A stretch of 16,888 bases of DNA from an uncultured Kroppenstedtia sp. (GTDB lineage: Bacteria; Bacillota; Bacilli; Thermoactinomycetales; DSM-45169), in assembly GCA_959600065.1 (NCBI GenBank), contig CAUGKZ010000004.1, positions 1 to 16,888 of the forward strand. The letters run 5' to 3'. Numbering within the stretch: the stretch's first letter is position 1; each line of letters opens with the position of its first letter. A program made the translations under genes and the position numbers. The notes beneath the pieces were generated by a model. It searched no databases. It was not told where the DNA came from and worked only from the letters and a program-made list of their open reading frames with translations. Positions 8,345-15,876 of the stretch are shown here, one piece after another.

Positions 8345-8359
8345 AGAAAGGAGGAGGGA

Positions 8360-9490
8360 ATGATGGATCTTTTGATCCAAAATGGAACCCTTCTGGATCC
8401 TTCCCAACACCTTCAGGGGGTTCGGGACATCGGGGTGAATCAGGGGAAAATTGTAGGTTTATTCCCTCCGGGTACAATCCCGTCAGCATCGGCCAAGGAG
8501 CGAATCGATGCTACCAGCTGCTGGGTCACTCCGGGACTGATCGACCTCCATGTTCATGTATTTGAGCATCGCACCTCACTGGGAATCCGCGCTGATCGCA
8601 TCGGGGTGGCACAAGGGGTGGCCACGGTTGTGGATGCCGGAAGCACGGGATCCCGCGATTTTTCATCCTTTCTTACAGAGGTCGTGGAGGGCAACCACAC
8701 CCAAGTGCTGCTATGGATCAACATCGCTTCCCAAGGACTGTGTGATGGGCTTTCTGAGCTGGCCGACCTGAGTCAACTGAAGCTGGAGGAGACAGAGGCA
8801 CGGATCCGGCAATACCCGCTGATTCGGGGGATCAAGGCTCGGATCAGCCGTTCGGTGGTGAAGGAAAGCGGATTAAAACCTTTGCACCTTGCCAAGGAAC
8901 TGGCACGAAAAATGAAACTCCCTCTGATGGTCCATATCGGAAATGGTCCCCCGCAACTGGGGGAAATCCTGGATCTTTTAGATGAAGGGGACGTGGTGAC
9001 CCATGCTTTTCATGGAAAACCCGGCGAGATCTTGGATAGGAATGGAGAGCTAATCCCGGAAGCGAACCGGGCATTACAGAGGGGCGTACGGTTGGACGTT
9101 GGCCATGGAAGCTCCAGTTTCAGCTTTCGCACCCTGAAGAGAGCCAAGGAACTTCACATCCCCTTTCATTCGATCAGTAGTGATCTGTATCGCCAGAACT
9201 TCGACGGTCCCGTATTCAGCTTGGTGACGACGATGAACAAATTTTTAGCCCTTGGATTCTCCTTAGAGGAGGTGGTAGAAGCATCTACCCGGATGCCTGC
9301 AAAGATATTGGGCTTAGCCGACGAAATCGGAACATTAAAAGAACAAACCGTCGCTGACCTTACCATTCTCCAAATGATTTCTCGTCCCCTACCCCTGCTC
9401 GATTCCGAAAATGAAAAGCTGGTGGGAAACCCCCAATTAAATGCACTCTACACGATCCGATCGGGAAAGGTTTGGAAGCATGATGGATGA
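8360..9490 (+). CDS. Amidohydrolase/deacetylase family metallohydrolase (EF_0837 type)
   Basis: A 376-residue amidohydrolase-superfamily TIM-barrel enzyme, cytoplasmic, likely binding two metal ions. Residues seen: His64-x-His66 in IDLHVHVF after strand 1, Lys159 in GIKARIS (candidate carbamylated metal bridge), His192 in MVHIGN, His215 in THAFHG and Asp275 in SSDLY. This pattern and the neighbours fit the TIGR03583 (EF_0837) family, which is related to dihydroorotases and adenine deaminases but acts on an unknown substrate, plausibly hydrolysing an amide or N-acetyl group of a sugar or amino-acid derivative. Length is normal. The start at 8360 (or the adjacent ATG at 8363) follows GGAGGAGGG. 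It lies 15 bases after the regulator gene, and its last 11 bases overlap the next gene. Confidence 0.88.
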   Translation: MMDLLIQNGTLLDPSQHLQGVRDIGVNQGKIVGLFPPGTIPSASAKERIDATSCWVTPGLIDLHVHVFEHRTSLGIRADRIGVAQGVATVVDAGSTGSRDFSSFLTEVVEGNHTQVLLWINIASQGLCDGLSELADLSQLKLEETEARIRQYPLIRGIKARISRSVVKESGLKPLHLAKELARKMKLPLMVHIGNGPPQLGEILDLLDEGDVVTHAFHGKPGEILDRNGELIPEANRALQRGVRLDVGHGSSSFSFRTLKRAKELHIPFHSISSDLYRQNFDGPVFSLVTTMNKFLALGFSLEEVVEASTRMPAKILGLADEIGTLKEQTVADLTILQMISRPLPLLDSENEKLVGNPQLNALYTIRSGKVWKHDG

Positions 9491-9842
9491 TCTGATTCGG
9501 GAAATTTCTAAGCAACAACCCATGTCAGCACAAGAAAAGAATGAATTAAAAACGTTATTGAGCAATGTTCAAGCACAGACCGAGACGATGCCCTTTCTTC
9601 TTTCCAAGGAACGCTGGCTGGCGGTGGGTGTGCACCTGTTGGCCTGGATCCGGCGAATGGAGAAAGGTGAATCTCTCCCCCCCTTGGAACAGGAGCTATG
9701 GGATCAGATCAGCGAAGAAATGAAAGAGCTCAGCCGACAGATTCTGCTCTCTTATGGAAAAAACAAGGGGCGGAAGATTGACAATACCGAAATCATGCTG
9801 CTTGCCATTCATTTGGCAACAGCAGCAGCGGAACCATCCTAA
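9480..9842 (+). CDS. Free-standing PRD domain protein, EF_0829/AHA_3910 type
   Basis: A 120-residue protein that is essentially one PTS regulation domain with no DNA-binding or transport domain. The two expected histidine helices are AVGVHLLAWIRRM and EIMLLAIHLATAAA, matching the positions phosphorylated by HPr or EIIB in PRDs. A stand-alone PRD directly before an SFCGS protein matches the known EF_0829 to EF_0830 arrangement (TIGR03582). I chose ATG 9480, with GGAAAGG upstream; ATG 9483 is equivalent, and an in-frame ATG at 9441 lies deep inside the amidohydrolase gene. It overlaps the amidohydrolase gene by 11 bases. It may sense phosphorylation state and bind a partner in the same locus (inference). 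Confidence 0.82.
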   Translation: MMDDLIREISKQQPMSAQEKNELKTLLSNVQAQTETMPFLLSKERWLAVGVHLLAWIRRMEKGESLPPLEQELWDQISEEMKELSRQILLSYGKNKGRKIDNTEIMLLAIHLATAAAEPS

Positions 9843-9856
9843 AAGGAGGAATGAAA

Positions 9857-10222
9857 ATGGAAGGAAAAGTGAAAGTAGTCATCGGAGACCGATTGGGAAA
9901 AGGGCAGCACGTGGCCAAAGGTGTGGAGGCAGCAGGTGGAATCCCCATTCAGATTCCAGGGATCGGTGCAGATATGAAGGTAGGGGACTATATGCAGAAA
10001 GAGGAAGCGGACTTCGGCATTTCCTTCTGCGGTAGCGGGGGTGCCGGGGCATTATCCGCGAAGACCAAATACCAATATCCCGTAGAGTATGGCCTTCGTT
10101 CGATTGATGCCGGGATTACCGCCCTGCGGGAAGGCAAAAAAGTGATCGGCTTTGGATTCATGGATACAGAGGAGCTGGGGAGACGGCTCACGGAAGAATA
10201 TATAAAAATCCAGGGCTGTTGA
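9857..10222 (+). CDS. Glycine-rich SFCGS family protein (EF_0830 type), 3' end supplied by a repeat element
   Basis: A 121-residue protein with the diagnostic FGISFCGSGGAGALSAKTKY block at about residues 53-72, the signature of the 'glycine-rich SFCGS' family (TIGR03577/PF14272), function unknown. Related loci place it immediately before DUF4312, DUF4311 and DUF4310 genes. The fold is probably a small alpha/beta protein with a conserved Cys that could bind a phosphorylated or anionic ligand (inference). I chose ATG 9857, 7 bases after GGAGG; the ATG at 9851 abuts the ribosome binding site. The last codons CAG GGC TGT TGA are the first 12 bases of the repeat element at 10211, so the native C-terminus of a few residues is lost or replaced. 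The core appears intact. Confidence 0.88.
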   Translation: MEGKVKVVIGDRLGKGQHVAKGVEAAGGIPIQIPGIGADMKVGDYMQKEEADFGISFCGSGGAGALSAKTKYQYPVEYGLRSIDAGITALREGKKVIGFGFMDTEELGRRLTEEYIKIQGC

Positions 10223-10735
10223 TTAACCAGAAAATAGGCGACAGAAGGGAGTCGTGTGCTGCCAAAGCGACCTTTGCGCCATGGGCACTACAATCCAAGG
10301 GAGCTGAAGCTCTAGATTAAGGTAGCCAACCTACCCAGCGGAAAATCTGGAGAGAGGGCGTTTAGGGGCAACATCTTCCCTGTGTTGCTTCCGTAAGGCT
10401 TTGCCCCTGCCCGATCGGAAGATTTGGAGCGGCCAGTTTTCACTTCCTTGCCGGATGGCAACCGGAGCGTGGTAGAACACGATCTCCCCACCCAAAATAT
10501 GGCTAATCAACACGCCTGTCTTCAGGTATCTTTTTCTTGTTTTTCAGCAAGACGGGGGACAGGATAGTGGGGCGGCTCCGATTTCTTGCAAAGAGCGCAT
10601 AGCGAGACCGGGAACGGAGTGACCTTGGCGAGACTTTGCCCTATGGGTACAAAGGCGAATCAAATCCCCACCATCCTTACCTTTCTGTGATTTTCCACAC
10701 CATGTTCGCTGAGGAGGCACTACCTCCCGCCTGCT
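10211..10735 (+). mobile_element. Mosaic, degenerate MITE-like element
   Basis: It starts with the terminal repeat CAGGGCTGTTGATTAACC (10211-10228) and the subterminal block at 10245-10263. An inverse terminal-like sequence GGCTAATCAACACGCCTG is at 10501-10518, giving a possible 308-bp unit. Beyond this, three blocks match the inverted 14348-14660 element: 10536-10551, 10571-10599 (one mismatch) and 10651-10700 (50 of 50 bases). Relative to that element it carries about 52 extra bases between the last two blocks (about 10600-10650). The flanks (ATAAAAATC at 10202-10210, TCTTCAGGT after 10518) are not a target duplication, and no proper right terminus is visible near 10735. I infer recombination or nested insertion. 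Only short, meaningless ORFs occur; no transposase. Internal hairpins include AGGGGCAA (10366) with TTGCCCCT (about 10410). Confidence 0.75.
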
Positions 10736-10745
10736 TTTTACACCC

Positions 10746-10766
10746 CAGAGTCCATCCTGGACTCTG
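10746..10766. other. Perfect 9-bp hairpin upstream of the DUF2339 gene
   Basis: CAGAGTCCA (10746-10754) and TGGACTCTG (10758-10766) form a perfect stem with a 3-base loop, followed by a T/G-rich stretch. It could be a weak terminator or an operator lying just upstream of the putative promoter at 10770-10799; nothing distinguishes these. Confidence 0.45.
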
Positions 10767-10769
10767 TTG

Positions 10770-10799
10770 TTGTTCCTGTTTGGACATAAATGTGATAAG
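10770..10799 (+). promoter_or_regulatory. Candidate promoter of the DUF2339 gene
   Basis: TTGTTC (10770-10775) and an extended -10 TGTGATAAG (GATAAG 10794-10799) are separated by 18 bases and lie about 35 bases before the ATG at 10834. The hexamers are only moderate matches. Confidence 0.3.
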
Positions 10800-10833
10800 A
10801 TCGGGGAATAAATTCCCAAACTTAGAGGTAACC

Positions 10834-13116
10834 ATGATTGCTCTGCTGATTTTTTTATTATTCTTTCTCTTTTTGTTGTTGATTGTCGGCACGATTGTTC
10901 TCATCGTTCTGATCAGCAAAGTGAACCGTCTGGGAGAGCGGTTGGATCGTCTGGAAACCATACCGTCTCCCCCGCATAAGCCCATTTCCTCCCCTTCAGC
11001 CCCGGAGTCCCCGCCTCAGCCTCAACCGGGGGAGAGGAAGATGCCGCCGGTGGTCGGCTCAACCCCTGTCACCCCTCCCCCTCCTCCGAAACGGCAGACC
11101 CCTCCACTACAGCAGGAGACTCCAAAGAAGAAGGAAGATCCTTGGCTAAAGGAAGGCTGGGAATGGTTCATCGGCGGGAGACTGTTAAACCGGATCGGTG
11201 CGCTGGCATTGATACTCGGGGTTGGCTTCTTTCTGAAATACGCCTTTGACCAGAATTGGATCACGGAATCCGTTCGGGTTTGGACGGGGGGTGCACTCGG
11301 CATCGGTCTTATCCTGTTGGGGGGAAGATTCCGCCGAAAAGGGATGACCGTTTTTGCCCAGGGTTTGGTCGGTGCCGGGTTGGCCATCGATTATCTGGCC
11401 GTTTACGCATCTTTTAATTTCTATCACTTGGTACCCCAACTAGCAGCTCTCTTCTTAATGTCTCTGGTGACAGCACTGGCCTTTCAGCAAGCTTTGCGCC
11501 ACGATTCTATCGCTGTTTCACTGCTGGGCTGGGCGGGGGGCTTTTTAACCCCTTTTCTACTCAGCACCGGTGAAATGAATGAATTGGGGCTTCTGTCCTA
11601 TATGGCACTGCTGGCTGCCGGACTGCTGTTAGTCTCCCTGAAAAAGGAGAAGTGGGTGCCTCTCCCGCTCCTCACACTGATCGGGACTTACTTCATCTGG
11701 CTTTCGGTTCAGGTGTTCTCTGAGAACACCCTCCTTCTCTTTGGGTTCCTCACCCTGTATTGGGGAATGTTCCTGGCTGCCGAAGTCTGGTTCGGACGAG
11801 ATCGGCAGGTGGAGGGAAGGGGGATCAGACAAGCGGCGGCGACAGTCCACGCTCTGATGTACTTCGGAGGAATGTTCCTGTTGTTTCATCAAGATCAGCA
11901 ACTGGCAGGGTGGATCTCTCTCGGGGTCGGTTTCGTTTACTGGCTGATCCAGTGGAAGCTCCCCCTGGAAAAAGGGTTTGCCACACAAATACAACTGACC
12001 GCACTCACCTTTGCGGGACTTGCCATTCCCCTATGGTTCTCCCCCTTCCCCACCGTGGCCCTTTGGGGTCTGGGTGCACTGGCTCTTCTGTGGCAAGGTC
12101 ATCGCAAGCCCTCCCCCCACCTGCGGATCTTCGCCTTAATCCTGTATATGGTTGCCTTCCTTCGCCTTCTGTTCCAGGGAGAGGCCTGGATGGCCCCTGT
12201 TGAAAGCCATCTCCCGTTGTGGAATCTGCGCGCACTCGCTTTTCTCCTGCTGGCGGGGGCTGTGGCCGGGGGCGCTTTTCTGTTGCGACAGATCCGAGGG
12301 AAAGCCTGGTCGATCATCCAGGGAGCCCTCCAAACCGGGTGGGTGATGCTCCTGTTTCTGTGGATGACAATAGAGACCAACGATTGGTTCCGACAACGTC
12401 TCGCGGAACAGCCCGGTTCGGAAACGGTGTTGAATTTCACCCACTTGATGGGGCTGGCAGGAATCTGGTCGTTGTATGCTCTGCCCCTGGTGTGGGTAGG
12501 ATTAAAAAAACAGATGAACTCGCTACTGTTCTCCGGCACGGGGATCTTATTTCTCTCACTGATGGTGGGGGGAATCCGGGGATTGGTGTATCCACCCTTG
12601 GATGCTTATCTTCCTCTGTTCAACCTCCGGTTCCTCGTGCTTGGTTTCTCAGCTGCGGTTTTGCTGGGTGTCGCCTTCCAACTGCGGCACTATGAGTCAA
12701 ATGCTCCATGGGCGAAAAAATTCCGGGTCATCTTGCCTCTGTTGGCTTCTTTGGTTTTGTTTGAGCTGTTCACGGTGGAAACCAGAGACTACTTTCAACA
12801 GGCAATAGAAAGACTGTCTTCCGGTAACCCGGAAGCGTCGCGCTCGCTGTTCAACATGCAACAATTGGCGATCTCCGGGGTGTGGCTCCTCTATTCCATC
12901 ACACTGATGGCAGTGGGAATCCGGCGCTGTGTCCGCAACCTCCGCATCTTGGCCATGAGCTTGTTCGGCCTCACCATCTTGAAAATCTTTATCTTTGATC
13001 TCTCTTTCCTGGACACCCTGTACCGGATTTTCTCCTTTATCGGTTTGGGATTGATCCTGCTGGCAGTCTCTTATATATACCAACGGTACAAAGACCGTTT
13101 CTCCCTCACCGGGTGA
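10834..13116 (+). CDS. DUF2339 domain-containing multi-spanning membrane protein
   Basis: A 760-residue membrane protein of the DUF2339 family (PF10101), function unknown. It begins with one very hydrophobic segment (about 2-25), then a short helical stretch (KVNRLGERLDRLET), then a proline-rich linker at about 45-100 (PESPPQPQPGE, TPPPPPKRQTPP). A family motif, WEWFIGGRLLNRIGALALIL, follows near 108-130, and then about 20 or more hydrophobic segments continue to the C-terminus. GWAGGFLTPFLLSTG is another conserved family segment. The length is usual for DUF2339 proteins (700-900). I chose ATG 10834 because AGAGGT lies just upstream and the hydrophobic N-terminus begins there; the frame stays open back to 10636 but that part lies in repeat DNA. 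It appears to be monocistronic, ending at a strong terminator. Confidence 0.88.
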   Translation: MIALLIFLLFFLFLLLIVGTIVLIVLISKVNRLGERLDRLETIPSPPHKPISSPSAPESPPQPQPGERKMPPVVGSTPVTPPPPPKRQTPPLQQETPKKKEDPWLKEGWEWFIGGRLLNRIGALALILGVGFFLKYAFDQNWITESVRVWTGGALGIGLILLGGRFRRKGMTVFAQGLVGAGLAIDYLAVYASFNFYHLVPQLAALFLMSLVTALAFQQALRHDSIAVSLLGWAGGFLTPFLLSTGEMNELGLLSYMALLAAGLLLVSLKKEKWVPLPLLTLIGTYFIWLSVQVFSENTLLLFGFLTLYWGMFLAAEVWFGRDRQVEGRGIRQAAATVHALMYFGGMFLLFHQDQQLAGWISLGVGFVYWLIQWKLPLEKGFATQIQLTALTFAGLAIPLWFSPFPTVALWGLGALALLWQGHRKPSPHLRIFALILYMVAFLRLLFQGEAWMAPVESHLPLWNLRALAFLLLAGAVAGGAFLLRQIRGKAWSIIQGALQTGWVMLLFLWMTIETNDWFRQRLAEQPGSETVLNFTHLMGLAGIWSLYALPLVWVGLKKQMNSLLFSGTGILFLSLMVGGIRGLVYPPLDAYLPLFNLRFLVLGFSAAVLLGVAFQLRHYESNAPWAKKFRVILPLLASLVLFELFTVETRDYFQQAIERLSSGNPEASRSLFNMQQLAISGVWLLYSITLMAVGIRRCVRNLRILAMSLFGLTILKIFIFDLSFLDTLYRIFSFIGLGLILLAVSYIYQRYKDRFSLTG

Positions 13117-13126
13117 ACCCATTAAA

Positions 13127-13155
13127 AAAGCCGGGGAATCCCCGGCTTTATGTAA
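13127..13155. terminator. Bidirectional Rho-independent terminator
   Basis: AAAGCCGGGGA (13127-13137) and TCCCCGGCTTT (13139-13149) form a strong GC-rich hairpin, flanked by an A run on the left and TTTA on the right. It lies between the convergent DUF2339 gene and the small leftward gene and can serve both. Confidence 0.92.
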
Positions 13156-13168
13156 TAAGTTTCAATAT

Positions 13169-13450
13169 TTAAACATTCGTTGCTTCCTTCAAGCCATTTT
13201 CAATCCCCAGCACCACTTCATCCAGAGTCATCTCATCATCGAGATAGACTTGAATCAACTCATAGGCCAGATCCGTCTTCTCCTGTGGATACTCCATCGC
13301 TTTCAATAATTCATTCATGGGATCAAAGTCCCGCTCCAGGATCTGCACACTGCCGCACTGAAGCACATCCTCCAGTTGCACCGTTTTCTTGTACACTTCT
13401 TTGATCATCCGGAGAATAATAGACATCATGCGCTTCTCTTGTGAATCCAT
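13169..13450 (-). CDS. Small hypothetical protein (93 aa)
   Basis: I do not recognise this family. The 93-residue product is soluble, acidic and predicted largely helical, with no signal peptide or membrane segment and a single Cys at residue 32 (LQCGSVQ). Support for a real gene: it ends just before a shared terminator, is convergent with its neighbour, and AGGGATCAGG precedes the ATG. The proposed SD is imperfect. In-frame Met codons at residues 8 and 9 are alternative starts without a better site. Confidence 0.6.
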   Translation of the reverse strand: MDSQEKRMMSIILRMIKEVYKKTVQLEDVLQCGSVQILERDFDPMNELLKAMEYPQEKTDLAYELIQVYLDDEMTLDEVVLGIENGLKEATNV

Positions 13451-13755
13451 CCTGATCCCTGCCTTTCCAGTCTTGTTGGATCACGCCCCGCGGGTCGGCT
13501 TACCGGGGGAGTTCATATTGTATAAGGGCAACCAAACATTACCTACTTTCTATTTTAAACGAGATTGCGAAAATGAGAAGAGTTTTTGCTGAATTTCCAA
13601 ACTAAAAAGGGTACAGTTCCCACAGATCCCTCGCCATGTGGGTAGATTGAAATTCCATGAGTTACGTAGTGGTTCTTTTCCCAATCTTCCCACTGAATGA
13701 TACAATAATTGTAACAGAAAAAGAATAGTGGCAAATTGGAGAGAGGAGAGTTGAG
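13451..13755. promoter_or_regulatory. Divergent intergenic region with a candidate rightward promoter
   Basis: On the rightward strand TTCCCA (13678-13683), 17 bases and TACAAT (13701-13706) form a plausible sigma-A promoter 50 bases before the HXXEE gene, which has a GAGAGGAGA site. The leftward gene must be read from this stretch too, but I see no convincing promoter for it. No RNA gene or repeat was recognised in the rest. Confidence 0.4.
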
Positions 13756-14286
13756 ATGGTCGCTGGTTGCAATCGATTGGCAGAGACGACCTTTCTGTGG
13801 ATGATCCCTATTCTGGTCACGCTTCACAACTTGGAGGAGACATTTTGGATCGAGGAGGCCGTTGTACCTGATGCGCTTTTCAATTCTCTTTCTGCGCTCT
13901 CCTTCCTCTTTCCTCCGAGTATCCCCCAGATGGCAGTCGCCACCACCTCGATCACCCTGCTCGTCTGGTGGGTGGCTTACTCCGCTTGTATCCGACAAAG
14001 AGAAACAGATGTGCTGATTCTTCATTTCATTGCCGGGGTATTATTCATCAATGCCATCGGCCACATCCTACTCTCCCTGATCACCCTTCACTACCAACCT
14101 GGCCTGGTCACCGCCCTTCTGCTCAATCTTCCTTACTGCTTCTGGTTTTTGAAAAGGGCAGTACAGAGAGGAGCCCTTCACCCGAAACAATTGAACACCA
14201 CCTTGTGGTTGGCGATTCCCCTGATTGCGCTTGTCTCCCTCTTCGCTCACTCCTTGGGAAAAGGGGTGGCGCTCCTTTTGGGGTGA
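13756..14286 (+). CDS. HXXEE domain-containing membrane protein
   Basis: A 176-residue membrane protein with about five hydrophobic segments. The defining motif His24-Asn-Leu-Glu27-Glu28 is in the first segment (VTLHNLEETFW), followed later by NAIGHILLS near residue 97 and YQPGLVTALLLNLP near 110, both typical of the HXXEE family (PF13787). Function is unknown; the conserved His/Glu residues within membrane helices suggest metal binding or an intramembrane enzyme (inference). It has a GAGGAGA ribosome binding site and is complete. The repeat element has inserted about 60 bases downstream of its stop. Confidence 0.85.
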   Translation: MVAGCNRLAETTFLWMIPILVTLHNLEETFWIEEAVVPDALFNSLSALSFLFPPSIPQMAVATTSITLLVWWVAYSACIRQRETDVLILHFIAGVLFINAIGHILLSLITLHYQPGLVTALLLNLPYCFWFLKRAVQRGALHPKQLNTTLWLAIPLIALVSLFAHSLGKGVALLLG

Positions 14287-14292
14287 GGAAAG

Positions 14293-14320
14293 TTTGGCCT
14301 GGATGTTCGCCCAAGCCAAA
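14293..14320 (+). terminator. Weak hairpin after the HXXEE gene
   Basis: TTTGGCCTGG (14293-14302) pairs with CCAAGCCAAA (14311-14320) with one mismatch and an 8-base loop. It begins 7 bases after the stop codon. No T tract follows, so termination is uncertain. Confidence 0.35.
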
Positions 14321-14338
14321 TCGGGTAAAATAGGAATC

Positions 14339-14347
14339 GTTCCAGAT
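14339..14347. repeat. 9-bp target site duplication, left copy
   Basis: GTTCCAGAT immediately precedes the element at 14348 and recurs perfectly at 14661-14669 immediately after it. This is the signature of a transposition event. Confidence 0.9.
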
Positions 14348-14660
14348 CAGGCGTGTTGATTAACCGACCCAGGCATGATTGGGTATGGAGGCTTTTTCAC
14401 CATGCTCCTAGTGCCCCCTCAGAGAAACATTGTGTGGAAAATCACAGAAAGGTAAGGATGGTGGGGATTTGATTCGCCTTTGCGCTCTTTGCAAGAGATC
14501 GGAGCCGCCTGCCTCCGCCTTGCTGAAAAACAAGATCAAAGTTGCCCTAAGGAGCACTAGTCACCCTCTCGTAAGACTTCTGCCTTGGGTAGAATAGCGG
14601 TCGCTTGGGCAGCACACGACTCCCTTCTAACACCTATATTCTGGTTAATCAACAGCCCTG
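14348..14660 (-). mobile_element. 313-bp MITE-like non-autonomous element with terminal inverted repeats
   Basis: The left end CAGGCGTGTTGATTAACC (14348-14365) and right end GGTTAATCAACAGCCCTG (14643-14660) are inverted repeats matching at 16 of 18 positions. A perfect 9-bp duplication (GTTCCAGAT) flanks it. The interior has no transposase-sized ORF. The subterminal block at 14608-14626 and the internal blocks at 14432-14481, 14481-14509 and 14519-14534 are shared with the other copies, in the opposite orientation to 10211-10735. It therefore must be mobilised by a transposase elsewhere in the genome. A 9-bp duplication and CAGG-type ends would suit an IS4-like parent, but this is not established. 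Confidence 0.88.
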
Positions 14661-14669
14661 GTTCCAGAT
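14661..14669. repeat. 9-bp target site duplication, right copy
   Basis: GTTCCAGAT directly after the element, identical to 14339-14347. It lies 40 bases upstream of the alcohol dehydrogenase start codon, so the insertion split the original upstream region of that gene. Confidence 0.9.
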
Positions 14670-14709
14670 CATTATCCGGAAATTCACCGGTTTAAAGGAG
14701 ATGGATTTC

Positions 14710-15873
14710 ATGCAACCCTTCACCTTTCACAATCCGACCCGTCTTCATTTTGGAAAGGGGCAATTGGAACAGTTGCAACAGGAATTGCCCCGTTATGGAA
14801 AAAAAGTCCTGTTGGTTTACGGCGGAGGCAGCATTCGACGAAACGGCCTGTATGAGGAAGTTATAAACGAACTCCATGAGCTGGATGCCACGGTATTTGA
14901 GTTGCCAGGAGTGGAACCCAATCCCCGTTTGACCACCGTGCGCAAGGGAATCGAAATCTGCCGACGGGAACAGATACAGTTTCTTCTGGCTGTCGGTGGC
15001 GGCAGTGTGATCGACTGTACGAAGGCGATTGCTGCCGGGGCCACCTCGGAGGCAGACATCTGGGACATTATCACCCGGAAGACTCAGGCGACCGGTGCCC
15101 TTCCTTTTGGGACAGTGCTCACTCTGGCTGCCACCGGATCGGAAATGAACTCCGGCTCTGTCATCACCAATTGGGAAACACAGGAGAAGTGTAGTTGGGG
15201 AAGTCCCTACACCTTTCCGCAATTCTCCATCCTAGATCCCGTCCACACCTTCTCGGTTCCCCGAGACCAGACCCTCTACGGAATCGTAGACATGATGTCC
15301 CATGTGTTTGAACAGTATTTTCATGTGACTCCCCATACCCCTCTTCAAGATCGGATGTGTGAATCCGTCTTGCAGACGGTGATGGAGACCGCTCCCAAAC
15401 TGCTGGAGGATCTGCACAGTTATCCACACCGGGAAACCATCCTCTATTGTGGCACCATCGCCTTGAACCAGATGTTATCGATGGGAACGTCAGGGGATTG
15501 GGCCACCCATAATATCGAACATGCCGTCTCCGCAGTCTACGATATCCCTCACGGTGGGGGGCTGGCGATCCTCTTTCCTCATTGGATGAAGCATACCCTG
15601 GATGAAAACGTGGATCGTTGCTACCAGTTAGCGGTTCGGGTGTTTGATGTGGACCCTGTCGGTAAGTCCAAAAAAGAGGTGGCATTGGAAGGGATCGATG
15701 GCTTGCGTCGTTTCTGGTCGGATCTAGGGGCTCCATCCCGTCTGGCCGATTATGACATCGATGACAGCCGTTTAGACCTAATGGCGGATCGGGCCATGGC
15801 CAGAGGGTCCTTCGGTCGTGTGAAACGATTGGAGCGCCATGATGTCCTATCCATTTTGCGCCACTCTCTGTGA
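14710..15873 (+). CDS. Iron-containing alcohol dehydrogenase, NADH-dependent butanol dehydrogenase type (YugJ/BdhA)
   Basis: A 387-residue group III alcohol dehydrogenase that interconverts aldehydes and alcohols with NAD(P)H in the cytoplasm. Seen: N-terminus [14 protein letters not shown] as in YugJ/YugK/BdhA, cofactor loop GGGSVID at 96-102, and metal ligands Asp194, His198, His267 and His281 ([29 protein letters not shown]). All family ligands are present and the length is typical. I chose ATG 14710, 9 bases after AAAGGAG; ATG 14701 abuts that site, and the open frame extends upstream into the repeat element only by chance. A MITE inserted about 50 bases upstream probably displaced or replaced the native promoter. 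The phosphotransferase gene follows within 4 bases, suggesting one operon. Confidence 0.92.
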   Translation: MQPFTFHNPTRLHFGKGQLEQLQQELPRYGKKVLLVYGGGSIRRNGLYEEVINELHELDATVFELPGVEPNPRLTTVRKGIEICRREQIQFLLAVGGGSVIDCTKAIAAGATSEADIWDIITRKTQATGALPFGTVLTLAATGSEMNSGSVITNWETQEKCSWGSPYTFPQFSILDPVHTFSVPRDQTLYGIVDMMSHVFEQYFHVTPHTPLQDRMCESVLQTVMETAPKLLEDLHSYPHRETILYCGTIALNQMLSMGTSGDWATHNIEHAVSAVYDIPHGGGLAILFPHWMKHTLDENVDRCYQLAVRVFDVDPVGKSKKEVALEGIDGLRRFWSDLGAPSRLADYDIDDSRLDLMADRAMARGSFGRVKRLERHDVLSILRHSL

Positions 15874-15876
15874 GTG

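Noticed and set aside
8225..8410. Minus-strand frame crossing the regulator/amidohydrolase junction
   Set aside because: It is antisense to two well-supported genes and lacks a ribosome binding site.
10331..10513. 60-residue minus-strand frame inside the mosaic element as a transposase remnant
   Set aside because: No DDE-type or helix-turn-helix motif could be seen, and the sequence is explained as element interior.
10636..10833. Upstream extension of the DUF2339 frame
   Set aside because: The frame is open but runs through repeat-element DNA; the ribosome binding site and hydrophobic N-terminus support ATG 10834.
12099..12695. Several 100-160-residue frames on both strands within the DUF2339 gene
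   Set aside because: They are shadows of a long hydrophobic coding sequence with biased codons; none has a supported start.
14605..14709. Longer N-terminus for the alcohol dehydrogenase
   Set aside because: It would begin inside the MITE and cross the target duplication; family N-termini begin at the MQPFTF segment (14710).
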